Notes: generated by a model from the sequence alone, not told the origin. A DNA stretch of 64,000 nt from Echinometra lucunter (GCA_029962745.1 CM057169.1:23793089-23857088), one strand, 5' to 3'; counted from the stretch's first letter, positions 45,322-59,680 are shown. Program-made: numbers and translations.

Positions 45322-46248
45322 AAGCCTTTACGATTATGACTCGAATAAGGATCACTGACTCTAGACATGCTAGATAAAACAGATTTCATGAATATTCCCT
45401 AATACCCTTCACTAATTCGTGTTCCAAAAAATATCATACTAACATTAAGGGTAAAGTGAGGTGAGAATTTATTCAATACAAACCTCGCATATCTTTTCGA
45501 TTATGGCCTTTAGGCCTTTATATTCTATCTCTTGTCGACCTTTAGTGGATTATTACAATCCCTACAGGATTACAGGAGACGCGTTTATTCGGAGCAATGT
45601 CAATGCTGCTGCTTCCCTCTACTGCCTGATAGTACTGCCAAGAGTTAAAGAGTTCAAGCGTTTTATGTTGTCATTTAAAAAAAACACAAATTAACAACAC
45701 ATTTTGATTTTAAAAAATCTAACATACATAAGTATTCGTAATATTTTCACAATGACAGGATACGTTAACATAATTTGAAATATGAAACAAAGTAGATTTA
45801 CAAAAGAATATATATACAGTATAAGCTCTTAATAAGAGTTTCCATAGTATGGAAACGGAGGGATCCACTAAAAAGCAATGCTTATAATAATAATAATATT
45901 GTAAACATAACTTGTGTTCAATTCATTATGAATAAGAAAAAAAGAGAAGACAACACATTAAAAGCAAATTTACAATTGATTTCTATTTCATTTCGGGTGG
46001 GTTTTTTTTTTTCAAAACATAAATAAACTCGTACAGTTCATATACTTGCTACGAAGTGGTCTTCCTGGCTGCGATGAAACTCACGACCCTGGGTCTTACA
46101 GTTCCGATAATCGCAATCAGGAGCGCTCACTGGGCTTCATTGAATAAATCCTTATAGGTACCAAGGTACCACTGTACCACACCTCGATTAATAATGTTTA
46201 CTCTGCGCTCATAGAAGGCGCCATTTAGGACCCTTTTATGTCCCGTAT
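45322..46248. other. Non-coding, nothing recognised
   Basis: Unassigned AT-rich sequence. The frame 45461-45694 (+) includes VLPRVKEFKRFMLSFKKN, which is not identifiable and may be chance or an old retroelement tail. Confidence 0.4.
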
Positions 46249-46412
46249 TTAGAACGCTACAGAAAAGGGGTTCTATGAAGGGTTCTTCATATTTTCAAGA
46301 ACCCCAAAAGGTTCTATGTATAAAAATAATGGTTCTAAAGACCCCTTTAGAACCATTCAGAGAACCTTTAATGGTTCTTCGAGGAACCTTCCAAGGTTCC
46401 AAGGTTCTAATC
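46249..46412. repeat. GGTTCT/AGAACC-rich inverted repeat cluster
   Basis: About ten GGTTCT or AGAACC hexamers in both orientations within 165 bp (for example AAGGGGTTCTATGAAGGGTT and AACCATTCAGAGAACCTTTA), so the segment can fold into many alternative hairpins. It resembles a dispersed MITE type but has no clear terminal pair here. Confidence 0.75.
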
Positions 46413-49400
46413 AGCACCATTTTTTTTCCAAGAGTGTGTAGATAAATTTGCATGCCTAAGAAATTTGCCGCAGACAGGGATTCCAACACTGAGTCTCCTG
46501 AATTGAAATATATCGCTAAAAATACAGATGATTCCATATTTTACTGCAATTTTAAAGCATTTATTAGCGACCATTTAACATTGGTTATTCTCTTCTGATA
46601 GTACCTGTCACTTGACAGAAACATAATATTATATAATCCTGATTATATACAATTTGTAAAATTCGTATTCCTAATTATTATCAGATTTATTAGCCCGATG
46701 TGAAATAAAATGCGAAACGTGACCTCTTCAGGCGATATACAGATCAGAATTTACATAAAACTTTGACGGCTGATATTGATATAAACAGAAAGATACAACC
46801 GTTTTAATGTTGAGCAGAATTGTACCAGAAAGGAAACACATAACTCTGTTTTCTCGAATGTTAGTTGATTGAATATCAGTGCTTGAGCCTATGAAAACTG
46901 TGTCTATATCTCCATCTGTAGGTTTGTTCGCATTCCAAACAAGTTATTCGGACGACATTGTGTTTGCATTTGAATGATGACTAGGCATGCAAGGAGATGA
47001 CACAGTTCGATTCACTGCTATGTTTACAGAACAAAATGTCTTGATATTATGTACACATGCGTATGTTTTCTCTTTGTTCTACTGGAAAGGAAATGGGAAA
47101 CTGTTCTAGTTCACTTGTGAATGGTCAGTAAGAAATTGCTGTATTTACAGCCACAAAAAGGAGAGTGAAAAACCAAGATGAAAAGAGAGGAGTAATTTCA
47201 TAGTAGATTGCTCCAAACTGTCCTAACTGATTGCAACTAATTCAAATTTACATACGAAACATAAGAGAAAACAAATTGATGTATCACTTCTATTAACTTG
47301 GCCTACATTGTTGAAAATGAAAAACACACATCGTTCGAAGAAAATTACTTTTTAAATTGGTTTTCGATGTCAAATAACAAATGCATTATAGCTTTTGACG
47401 TAAATTGACAAAAACAAGGCTAAAGGCTATTGCTATCAAACATTGCTACCGAGAAACACTGGACTAATGAAAGGAATTCTACCATTACACTCCTATCATA
47501 CAATCTTTGAAAACAAAAAAGAATCGAAATAATTTGCTAGAGTTGGAAAATTAAACAAATACCATGCGATGCCTTCAATTTACCTCAAACTTCAATTTAC
47601 GCGAATCTGCCAAAGTTCATGGTTAAAGGGCCAACCTCAGGAATGAAAATTAATGTATTGCACATCAGATTAATAATTCTCATTCTTATTAGGAGTCTAA
47701 AACTTAAAAAAAGTCAATTAATACTCATTTACATCCTCTCAAATACAAATCATAACCCCCTTCTTCAAAACAAAACAAAAAAAAACACTATGAAAACCTC
47801 AAACATTATATGTTAAGAGAAATACCACTGTCACGCCGGGGGGAAATAAAGATAAGTGAAATTAAATAAAAGAACAGAAATAAGTCCCTGCAGACTGCAG
47901 AAGATCGAACACAATTCGTAAATATATTCACCCGCCAATCACTGAGGAGGGCGATCGATATCACCCTAATTCCACAAGATAAAAAGCACTAGGGCAGATG
48001 ATAGCGTTTTGAGCATCACAGATGGTATCCTAAGTACATCTTCTACTAATCAATAAGCATTCAAGCCCCTGCTTTCCGCGTTCTATTAGCAATGCCCCGA
48101 CGAGAGAAAATAAGCTGAAACCAGATACCTTGCTATTCATCGTTCTCGGGAGAAAAGTTCTGTTTAGACGTTTAATCGAATTTTGTTGGGGCAATCTTAC
48201 AAATTTTACCCCTCATAATTAGATCTCTGGCATCAATCGCTCGGGTAAAGAGCGGCTCAGATAGTGGACGCCACGTGAAAATTCCTCGTAATGAATGTAG
48301 TTCTCATATTCTTGATAAGGAATGATTTTCGAGAAAATCTTGTTGACAAATCTGATTCTGGCAGAATTGAGGATATTGAGTTCTGTGGAGTAATTGTAGA
48401 TTGGCGTCTCACCACGTTTCCGTCACGTTTTGTGCTTTCGTCACCCCCCTACTTGCAAGCCGTCTTTCTTTCCATTTTTGCTCCCTACATCTAAGTATCC
48501 TGTTTCTGTATAAATCTAATTTGTGTAATCAAACCACAACTAGGGAAGGTTTTTCCCCTTTTCGATCAATAATAGCAATTTGTAATGTTCAACAACAATA
48601 TTTCCCCGAACATTTCCCACTACTGTTGGTCATATTGGGCCATGATATTTACGCTAATCTTCAACTTGTAGATAATAGGTTTGATTTCAGTAACTCCTAC
48701 TAATAGACCTTCACACCTCCATCTATTCGGAATAATTACAGATGACCGCACTAGTTAACTGCCCACTAACCACTTCACATCCCACGGGAACTTTTAGATT
48801 TTTAACTTCCATTTTTTTTTTTTTTTTTTTGCGATAAAATATTTGTGAGGTATTGAGAGGAGACGTACATATTCAAGTTTGGAGCAATATTTTCAGTGTG
48901 GTCATATGAAGTGCGTATGACCTTCAAACAGTTTTTACTCCGCAATTCATTATTATTATAACCCTACATTAATAAAGATTCAGCAAAACTACTTTTAATC
49001 TACTATCATAACATTGTGTCATACATGCTCGCAAATTGACAAATTAATGTGTATTATACAAGTATGATGTATAAATCGTCAAAACCTCAAGCACACAGCC
49101 CTCGAGAAGTTGGCCGGCAAGTCTTACTGCCCACGAGACCGATACCGCTGGGGAACGTTTGTTCTCTGTTGGTCTGCTGGACGGTTGTGCAAGGGACAGC
49201 CACCCGTAAATAAAATTCTTTCCCGAAGATGAAAGATAATATGCCTTATTACTTTATGAACTATTTTAGTAAGCTCCAGCCTTGATGCAAATCAACCGAT
49301 CTTACAGATAGATAGATGCTGATTTACTAGGATAACTTTAATTTGAAGAAGGAAAGTACGCGTTACCCTTGCTCATATTTATAGGGAATAAGAAGTGCAC

Positions 49401-52400
49401 ATTCGAATTTGAAAATTTTGAATTTCTAATTGCTCAATCTCTGAAATAGCTCAGAGCAAGAACTTTCAAAATGTCACGAATTCTAGGTTTTATATACGTG
49501 ATTATATTCAAAGCACCATTGCAGTTTTATACTGAGGTTTGATAAAGATGTCGTAATAGACTACAGAGGCCAATGTTCCATTAATAACCGGGCTGCTCAA
49601 GTCAAATTTTTGGTAGGAAGTAATTCCTCCCCCCCCCCCCCCCCCCCCCGATCAGAAAGCTAAGATCAGCCACTGACTACTAGTGCTAAAAGACATGTAA
49701 AATGCACCTATTTGTCATGTTTGTGGGAGCCTTGAAATGATTTTGATTTTTTTTTTCAATGCATTACATGCGTATCTAAGTTTTTATGGCTTTAGATTTG
49801 CCACATTTTGCATATCATCAAAGTTATCTGTTTTAATGATCTTTAACCATCATTTCAAAATTTTGTAAATGTCCGTCTTTCACTATCCATTTGCGACAGT
49901 GTATCACTTTTCCGCTCATTCCTATCTTGTTTCACTCTGTCTCTGTTTGTTTGTCTCAATCTTCTTCCTCTTTACCTCTCTCTTTCTCTCTCTTTCTTTG
50001 TTTTATTCCAATTAATTTCTTCTTTGTAACTATGTCTTATATCATCTATTTTCTTGCATGGTATATGTTAATTATCCCAGTTCTACCATTTCTCTGGCAT
50101 TGCCGCTTTATTTAGGCCTAATTTTAATGCATACTAAATTCTGCCTTTGTATTTCCGTTTTTTGTGATGCAGCATATATAATTACAACCAAACTTAAAAG
50201 GTAGCTGGAAGATCTTTAAAAGACTAAATTCCTCTCATCAAAACGGATGGTCAAAAGAAAATCCTTCTAAATTAGGGGCGGATGGGGGTGGGGAGCGTGG
50301 GACCCTCGGCCTCCTCATTTTTCCTTATCGCCTAAGGTGCCACTGGGCTCCTTAAATGAAATCGGGGCCATCTGATCGGCCCTCGCCCCCATACACATGA
50401 TACAGTAGTTTTAAACTTTGAAGCTTCTAGTGTATATGTGTAGGTGTAAATCCGCGGGCTTAAACTTGAAATGCTGAAAGTGGCGTCCATCTAAAACACT
50501 ATTAAAGGGGTTTCTTGAATATAAATTGAATTCATCTTATCTTGCTTCAGGTAATATACACTTCTTATGGAAAGAGTTTATTTATATTCATAAACAATGC
50601 ACGAGCTCAAAATCCTTCAACGCGTAACCTTCTTTTGTCCTAATGTTATGATAGTATGATATTTGATGCTGATATTAATATAACTCAAACCTTCTTCGGA
50701 GTCTTTTCCCCAAGGCATTTAATCAAAGGAGCTGAGATTATAAAAAGGAAAAAAATGGGGTTATGATTATTTTATAGATAACCCTCGGGAAGGAAAGAGA
50801 TTAAATGATTTAATACGTGCTTCATTGTCATTCTCTGACTACAGCAAGCCACACTAAGAGTAATTGAACGGACCATCATTCACATTTTACTGTTTTAAGT
50901 CACATTTCATTGACCAAATTCAACATTAAGGCGTCTAAATGTATTACCATTACAAATATGAATAATGCAAGCATTCACCCTAAATTTTGTTACAAAGGGA
51001 AGAATGTTGATTTTTCTTTTTCTTTGTACATTTTCCTTTTTCATTTTTTTTATTGGTTAACTATATATTAAGAGGATAAAAGTGCATAATATTGATTTAT
51101 CAAGTAAACAAACTACGGCATGTCCTCAAAGTTTTAAAGAAATGATGAGCCTAGCAATGAGAAGATACCGATATGGTTTTAGTATAACACATTAGAAATT
51201 TATTTGGAAGGGAGGCAACAACAAAGCATATCCAACATATTCTTTGTATGAAAAATGGAAAGGAAGACAGTAATATGTATAAAGAACAATGTATTTGGAA
51301 TGTCAGCTGACAGATAATCATTCTGATCTTATTGACAGAGTTTCGTCAGTCTTGCGTCAACACACTTGATAGGTATTTTAAATGTACTTAAGATTAATCC
51401 AGGTATGTTCTCCATTTTCTATTAAAAGGAAACAACTGGAACGCTGAGTAAGATTCCCCTCATGTTTAATATCACTGACGGCTACATCTGTACATCAATG
51501 CTACCCCCCCCCCCCCCCCCCCCCCTCGTCCTCCTTTCATCGTTCTATGACGAGGGGCCAGGTTCATAAAATTACCAATCAGAGAAATCAAAATAAGATA
51601 CAGCGCGCTTCCACGACAAGACTCATTCGGTATACTTTTCCACCTCCTAATTCATTTTCCTATACGGCTAAAAAGGGACAGACGAGTGCCGCATAAAGGT
51701 GAGAGAATGAATTGCAATCAAAGATTATGGGATAGAGTGGGGGTCATGATCACTTCCAATCAACTACGACTGTCACAAGCCTGTTCACACTGCCACTAAT
51801 CTTATTTTCAGTACACTCCTGTCACACCAAACAAACGGACTACAAACAAACAACAGACCGAATAGAAGTTACAATACCAAGAATGACCAATCAGTTTTTT
51901 TAAAAAATAAGTTTCTTTCCTCTTATAAAGAAAATTGTAAATCATTTATTTATTTCATTTATCATGTAACATTTTATGCAAAATATCCAATAAAAATATC
52001 ACATGAATATAACTGCAACTAAAACTTCACATTTCAGTACAAGGCTATGAATAAATTGTTTTATGTAAATAATTATATTTTGGACCAGAGTTACTGTTTT
52101 AAAAGAAAATTAATTTTAAAAATCACAATATCATTTTCACATAACTTGAACAAATGGCGAATCAGTTTTCCCTTTCGTATGAAACTGCTTTAACAGCCTA
52201 AAAAATTTTCTCATTGATAAAGTGTCGGTTATCGATCTATAGGAGTCGCTCTAGCAGTATGACTGGGGTCTTTCATCTGCATAGTGCCTGAGTTCTGTTC
52301 AAAAGGAACGTATCAATGACTGCGAGTTTGAATAAAGAAAGAGCTAGTGTATTACGCATCAGTATCAACTCCTATGAATTCTTAATAAATGGTGAAAAGC

Positions 52401-55400
52401 TTGAAATTTCAGCAATTTACACATAGCGAGTTTGGTATGGTTTTCTGTGACGGTCTTGCATGAAAGATTCTTCGAACTGCTTTATCGGTTATCCTACCCA
52501 TGTATTTCTATGCTCAAAGAAAAAAAAAAGAGATTCAGTCTCCTTCCTGTCGGAAAGTGAATGTCATAAGGCCTAATTGTATTTATAGCTTAACGGTGGG
52601 TACGTTTACTTTGATGTAAAATTCGCTGAAGAATGTGTGCCTAGCGAGTACCCATGTGAAAGCTACGATTCTTGCAGGAAACCAAAAACTCAAGGCCGTA
52701 GCAGTGCTCAAACATGTTATTTATCACGACATTATTAGTGAAGCCGCTCTGCTACGGGGGCGGGGGGTGGGGGGGTGGAGGGGGGAGCTCATCCATTTTC
52801 TTTTTAGATTGAAGATTAATGGTGTTATAGTTATTGTATTAATCTTAAAAGTTTTTTGTGGGTTGGGGTCGATCGTTCTTAAAATTCTACCAATTACCAA
52901 TTTTATGGTTGTTGCCTGATTTTGGTAGTGGTCGGTAGTGATGGTGATGGGAGTGACGATGGTAGCGGTGGTGGTGGATTGATCGGCTGGTGGTGGGCAT
53001 GGTGGTGGTGGTGGTGATGGTGACCATGGTGCTGATTGGGCGTAGATCGTGACCATTCTTTAATCACTTGTTGGTTTCCTTCATCAAAATAAAATCAGTG
53101 TGATGTACACTCCACAACATAGGGCGACTATTTCCTGGAAAACATCCACTGATTCACTCATATTTCAACACCATCTTAATCTTTTCACATTTTCTTCCGC
53201 CTTGAATGGTTGATGCGGGTTGATGTCTTCTGAACGAATCTACCATGTTAATAAAAAAAAACACCTCATTGAAAATTCAGCATGTGAATATCAATTTTGG
53301 CAACAACTATGAACTTGAAAGATTCCCAAAATTGCATACTGCCTGAAAAAAAATCTGACGAAATGGCGTCATCACCGATAACCGCACTCTAGAGCATTGA
53401 AATAAGGAGTTACGAGGCAAAACTTGATGAGCCGTCAAATAACACATGTCTGCAAGGACCATTCCCTAGGAAACTGGCTTGCATGAAAACCGTCCGATCT
53501 TCTGTATTCTTACATGTATACGCTCCATTTAGCTTAGCATCTATGCTGTTGACTTGAATATTCAAAATGAATTTCCAGGATGACAATAATCAATAAAATA
53601 TGACAACAGAATCATTCATTCACTTTTTTTCAGTGATGTCCACAGGACAATCAAGCCTGACAAGAAAAGTATATATATATATATATATATAACCTATAGT
53701 ACCTTTGGTTGTAGGATGGGATGTTATCTGGAAATTTTTGCTCTTGCATCAAACTCGTTTTTTCAATATTAATCAAAGGATTACCTGTTATTTCCTAGAA
53801 TAGTCGAGCAGCAGACATGTTTTACAAAGGGTTATCAGAATGATGAATGAGTCCTACGAAAGCGGACGCTTTCTGTCAAAACACGAAGTTGCAAATTATG
53901 TCAGAAAACATGCTGCATTACGCCTGTAGCAAGTAATACATGATCACTGTAATACCTAAGATAAGAATAACATTCGTTTATCTCATGCACCCATCCATTT
54001 TATCTATTTCTTCTCTCCTTCTGTCGATTTTGCTGAACAAGGGGGTGGGGGAGATCTGAGAACTGGGTTAGAAGAATGAGGACAACTGTTACGATAAACC
54101 TGAGCAATCTTCCCATCTTTTCGCTTTTTGGTGGAGGAAGCCGTCTTCAAAAAGAACCCCACTCTTAATCTTTCTGGACATCCTGGGGCTTTCACACCTT
54201 CAGTAAAAAAAAAAAATAATAATAAAAAAATCAATGATATTTTTAAGGGGGTGGTTACAAGACTATTTCTGCATAGCGCCAGCCTGGCGTTAGATATCGT
54301 TAATGAGGAGGACCGGTCCAAATGCGGGAAGGGTCTTCTTTTCTATTCTAGCTTCCTCTACCTATTTCTCAATGCAGGGATAGAACGTGCCCCACCCCAC
54401 ATAGCTCCGTCACCATTACTAACATGTATCTTTTTACATATTCCAGAGACCTGTATTCTTTTGAAGACAAAATACACGTGCTTTACTTCTGCAGCATCAG
54501 TCATTCTAGTTCGACCTCGTTTTCATCAAGTGTAATGTAATTGCGATTTCTTTCCAAAATAATTGATTTCATCAAATCTGGCTTTTTATTAATGCTTATT
54601 TAGGAAACAAATACATTAATTATTTTATGGTTTAAAAATGGGGCTCTTTTGCGCGCGCGAATTACGTTTCCCATGATGCATGTAATAGACATCCGCTCAT
54701 ATTCTCCTTTAAACCTAATATAAAATCAAAGCTATATTTGAAGTCTGTCAGCAGACCAAATGTCCTTATATTCTGAGAAAAGTATTCTTTGAAATATGTT
54801 TGGTTGTTGTTTTTTCCTTGTTTTTATTTCAATATCAGTATTTAAAAAACATTATAAATATATAAAAATTCATGAAAATATGTAATTAAGGAGGATGGCC
54901 CATTACAGTGGCCTTTACAAAAGGCAGCTGTTCTTCAATGGGGGGTCCTATTGATAATCATGTGACAAGTTCCCCCTTCCCCGGACATGCTAAAACAGAA
55001 AATACCTTTACCAAATGTGACGTTATTCGATTCGTATGACAGATTATGAAAAGAAATAACACAAAGCACATTTTTGTAGCCTATCACTTCTGATTTGCTT
55101 CCGACCATCCCTTCTTCCACATTCTTCCTTCCATTCTTTCCTTCCTCTTTCTCTCTCAGTCTTTCTCTTTGAATCCAACGCCCTATCTACCCTCTTATCT
55201 CTACCATCTTACCTTTAATCATGATCTTCAATCTTACCTTCTTACTCTTTCTCTGTTTTTTAAAGCGTGTTTCGTGTCATTTTTTCATTTTTGTTTCCAT
55301 TCATGTGATTTGTTTACCGATCTTATGTCATCTTGACGACTTACTTCGAGTTGGGGCGATGGTACAATATCGCAAAAGATGATCATGTCATATCGGGCAA

Positions 55401-57568
55401 GCATATTTCACTACTTTATGGGGGTCTGTATAGCGACCATTTCTATTCTTGCCTCTAAGAAAATCATATCACCGCTAGCTTCACGCGCACGTAATTATCC
55501 TAATGAGACACTATTGATTTCGTCGTTCGGGGAAAAGAGTTTCGAGTATAAACGTCTCCAGTGAATAAAAGACGCAATTTCATGGCGAAAATTACTTGTG
55601 CTTTTATAAAGAACTACTTAATTATAGTAATGTTTCAACCTATGATATTTCTTTCCTTTCAGACATTTGAATTTCCATAAATATACTCGTGTTTTAGGTT
55701 TTCTATTAGACTTTGTAATAAACATAATTATTTACTCAACCATGCATCCACATACGGTCAGTGCAATGCAACAAACACATTTATAGATAAATCAAAATTA
55801 ACCGTGAAAAACAAATTCACCGGGAAAATTGATTTCTTCATCTCAGGGCAGAGTGGGCTAAGTAAAAGCGCGAATTCCCACCTGGGAAATACTTTAATGG
55901 AACTATTCGATGGCCTTTTCTAATTAAGCGTGAGATGGTAAGAAAAGAATTTTCCTCCACTTAAAAGTCCCTTTCCAGAGTAACACCACGATTTAATTTA
56001 GATTTCTCAGTATTACGTTTGTTTGCTTTCCCCCAACGCCGTGGGACAGGTTTCCAACATCCTGGGAATATCCACAGCATGGCCATGCACTTTGTGGACA
56101 ATCTCGACAGAATAAGATGAAGTCTAGCAAGAGAAATACAGTGGTTAGAAATAGGCATTGAATTAAAATGTAAGAAAGCAGAAAGCATCGACTGCATTGA
56201 TTTCGAGCGAGATGAGCAGTAGCCTTTAAAGATAATCACGGTGATAATCACACTGTATACTAGCGTTAGTAAACTACAGGGGAGAGGAATTGCGAAAGTG
56301 CGTATTGCAATCATGGACTACTTCGCTCCGTGCAGATACAACAATCCAAAAAGAAAGCAATTGGCAATGCAGTCATGTGCTAGGATGAGTGGATTCAAAT
56401 GTTCTGATAGAGGAAATAATAATAGCATGCTAAATTGAGCTTTAGTTCCCCCTCTACCGTTTAAAACTTATTTTATGCTAATCATGCCTGATTCGTATGG
56501 ATCATTCGGATGTCTGTGGCTTGGGTTGAAAGCCTTCCATGCTTTTCCATTGATGGAATCATATATCAGTTTTATATTGCGTTTGTAGACAACGGTATAC
56601 TTTAGTCAATTAATGCTCACCAATAGACAGGAAAGCCGAGGCAATTGCCTCTTTTTCCCCCTTGTCCATGGTCATGATGGTGTCCCATGCACGAAATCAA
56701 TAAGCCCATCAACCACCCCAAGCTTGCACAATTATACTCTTATATACTATTCTTTAATCGAATAGCAAACTTATTTTTCAATCAATTGTAATTTGGACAG
56801 ACATATCAATTCTAAATTCCTTACTTCTAGAATGTTCACAGGTGATGTGACAGATAAAAAATCATTGACATTGTGTTTAGAAGTAAATGCTAACATTGTA
56901 GCTCCCTGGTAATTTTGAGATAGTCTACGTCCCTAGCTCGGCAATAGCACATAATTACCTCAGTGATCTTCTTGACTTCGTGTCGAGTTTAACACAGTTT
57001 CGAGATAAATACCTCGGGCAGTAGTTTGAACCATGCCCCTCGAAGCAGTCAATGTTTGCATAAAATAGTCTGTCGCCATAACCAGGGCATCAAATTACTA
57101 ACAGCATGTGGCATCATTTCTATGCGTATACACGATCGTTATCAACACTTCTACAATTCGAAATCAAATACTATACGTTGGTCACAAGCGGTGCTGCCAT
57201 CTTCCAATTATGCGTTTAACCCTTTAAAAGTAATGTTGAGTATTCGTAGTGAAACTGAGTCTAAAAGGTACTGCTATTTATTCTTACCTGTTGATTTTGT
57301 CGTCATGATGAACCTCAATAATATTAAAGGGAGGTTTTCGGAGTACCAAGTTTAAACGAAAAAAGAAGTAAACTTGTTAATAACTCCCTAGCACAAAAAG
57401 GGATATCATATGAAACAAGACTTTTATTTCAGAGATTCTTGATAACTAGTCTTCTGTACGACATGGAAGGAGGAACATTCGGTACCTGTTACATCCGATG
57501 TTGTAAAATACATAATTAGATGCAGCGAACTTAATGGAAAAAAAAATCATCTTTGTCACCTTAGGGGT
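46413..57568. other. Long unannotated stretch, ~11 kb
   Basis: No gene, LINE motif, SINE head or confident transposon pair was recognised. Landmarks are a poly-T run (about 48812-48831), poly-C runs (about 49629-49649 and 51504-51525), a GC-rich hAT-like patch (50274-50395, starting GGGGCGGATGGGGG), a GGT/GAT-rich patch (52920-53038), and a TA run (about 53670-53691). The mirrored frames 54004-54321 (minus) and 54128-54535 (+) lack any domain. This could be intron or intergenic DNA. Confidence 0.45.
52920..53038 (+). repeat. GGT/GAT-rich microsatellite-like patch
   Basis: Irregular GGTGGT, GATGGT and GGTAGT repeats on the plus strand. The minus frame across it reads Pro/Thr-rich low complexity. 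Confidence 0.8.
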
Positions 57569-58070
57569 GTTCAGATCTGAGGCGACATTGTGGCGCCACA
57601 AATTTTAGTGTTCTGGGTGCTGTTGCATAAAAAACTTGCTTTTATAGTAACTTTGCCATCAATGGTAACTACCATGGAAACGTTGCTCAACAGTCAAACA
57701 AAATCCATTATTCCATGAGAGTTACGATTGATGGCAAAGTTACTATGATAGCAAGTTTTATGCAACGGCACCCAGATATGGCGCCACTTATGTTCATGAA
57801 CGCACATTAAACGCGTCAACTCTCAAATATTTAGTGTTTGTCAAAATTTGCGAAGACAATCTCGCGACAACATATTTTGCGCTAACTTTTTAGGAATTTA
57901 ATTGTTGCGTTGTTGTTATTTTTTTGCAGCCAGGCAGCAGCAAAAAAAAAAAAAAAAAAGTTTCCTGCCACGGCGACATTTTTTTTTTCCGTCGCCTCAT
58001 ACCCCATTGACTTGTAAACCAAAATGTTGTGGGGATTTTGTGGCGCCACAATATCGCCTCATATCTGAAC
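57569..58070. mobile_element. Outer MITE family A, copy 2, interrupted by family D
   Basis: The ends are GTTCAGATCTGAGGCGACAT and ATCGCCTCATATCTGAAC. The body aligns with the 44479-45321 copy: CGCGTCAACTCTCAAATA, CAACATATTTTGCGCTAACT, a poly-A run, CCTGCCACGGCGACAT, ATACCCCATTGACTTGTA. This copy keeps matching GTGGCGCCACAA blocks near both ends. It lacks family B but has a 161-bp insert at 57614-57774. Confidence 0.85.
57614..57774. mobile_element. Nested MITE (family D)
   Basis: Its ends are TGGGTGCTGTTGCATAAAAA and the inverse GTTTTATGCAACGGCACCCA. The arms continue through ACTTGC, TAGTAACTTTGCCATC and GGTAAC. Compared with the uninterrupted sequence at 44530-44540 (GTGTTCAGATATGG), the host reads GTGTTC before the insert and GATATGG after it, so the insertion point is exact to within a base or two. 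Confidence 0.88.
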
Positions 58071-58110
58071 GCCCTCATCACACCTATTCCTTCAAACATC
58101 TTAACAGCAC

Positions 58111-58396
58111 TGTACATTTCAATTCGATAAAAACACATGGGATAAATGAAAACTTCGTAAACTCGTCTATGAGAAGGGAATTTTGTACTATTTATAAAGA
58201 CTTCTGAAACCCACACCCACGCCAACACACGCACATACGCACACCAGCACACACTTCAATTCGATAAAAAAAACATGGGATAAACGAAAACCTGATAAAC
58301 TCGTCTGAGAGGGGAACTTTGTACTATTCATGACTTCTAAAACCAACACCCACACACACACACACGCGCATACGCGCGCATACGCACACATACGCA
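58111..58396 (+). repeat. Tandem duplication of a ~138-bp unit with CA-rich ends
   Basis: Two consecutive units (about 58111-58248 and 58249-58396) share TTCAATTCGATAAAA, ACATGGGATAAA, AAACTCGTCT, TTTGTACTATT and GACTTCT in order, each followed by an ACACAC/ACGCAC-rich segment. This explains the paired minus-strand frames with Cys/Val/Tyr repeats. Confidence 0.85.
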
Positions 58397-59622
58397 CACT
58401 GCCTGGCACAATTAAACGACCAATATATCATTCTCGAGAATCGGCTCCGCGTATTTGATTTCACATATCCCTTTTATATGGAGATGAGGAGATAGAAGCG
58501 TAATAATATCCTAAATAACAGTGTCTAACCGTCTCATCAAAAAGGATTTCTGGCTGCATTCACAACTAACGTAGCAGGTCAAATATGCGCATAATTCCCG
58601 GTTTGTACTCTTTCCATTTATCCCTGTTCTTTTTTTTTTACATACAATTTCTTTGTTCGTTGTACCACCTTTGAAAGGCATTTTTTGGCAGAGATCACAA
58701 ACGAATTAGGTTCATCATTAAAATAACATGCGTTGGCATCTGCCTTATATCCCGCCACGTTAAAAACATCTACCCTCATATCGATGTATATTATGCTGAG
58801 ATCTACATCGAAGATCATATGTAATCAAATTAAATTTCTATCCTATGTCGTCTGCGTTCACAATCAAACAGGTTATATTGGCAGTACAATTGTCATTTCG
58901 GCTACATTGCCGAAAAAATTCATTCGGAAAATTTATCGGTGACATAACCATCCCATATGAACATGATAAAAATATAAATCGAACGAAAGTTTGACCTCTG
59001 TGATATTAAGTTTCAATTTTCATTTTTTGTAACGTAGCAATGGGATGAAACCGCTTTTCTTTTTGTCATCTGTTGCGAATTCTGGTTAAAGGGTAAACTG
59101 GCTCCTAAAAGTGCGCATGCTGGAATTTTATTTGGGGGAATAAATATTTGGGGAAAAATATTAATAAAGAACATACAGCATGTTTTCTTACGCCTTGAAA
59201 TTGGCATTTGTCAATTTCATGGCGATTTTAAATGTCACTCTGAAGCCTTAGTTTACTAAATGAAATGTTTGTCATGTTTGTCGGGCCTTTCAGTATAATT
59301 ATATGTATTCTACTTATTTTCTCTCTGGCCCAGTTTATCTAATCAACATTCCAAAAAACAGAGCGCAAGCAACGGAACATGAGTTATCTGATTTCTGAAC
59401 ACTACTCTTTTGCAGGTAATCCAGAAATTTTAAATATTCAAATACAATGAAATTAACTATTTATATCAGGGCTTCCGTAAAAGAAGCTTCGAAATTTATT
59501 TGGAATATTCAGAATCCCACGTTCGTAACCATAATGTTTTTTTAACCGAATGTTTCATCCACAGTTTTTAACATTATTATGTAACGAACACACACAAGCA
59601 CAAAAAAAACCGATTCTAAATG

Positions 59623-59680
59623 TCCCCCCCCCCACACACACACACACACACACTCTTCCTCTCTCTCTCTCTCTCTCTTT
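59623..59680 (+). repeat. Poly-C, CA and CT compound microsatellite
   Basis: A C run, then a CA run, then a CT run in direct succession. Confidence 0.93.

Noticed and set aside
45461..45694. Frame containing VLPRVKEFKRFMLSFKKN as a retroelement C-terminus
   Set aside because: It recalls tails of LINE proteins only vaguely; no second motif supports it.
54004..54535. Mirrored open frames of 105 and 135 codons
   Set aside because: Opposite-strand frames over the same DNA with A/T runs inside and no domain in either.
58733..58942. YIGST-containing peptide as a GIY-YIG nuclease of a Penelope-like element
   Set aside because: Only the YIG-like tetrapeptide fits. The spaced Arg, His and Glu residues of the fold are not present.
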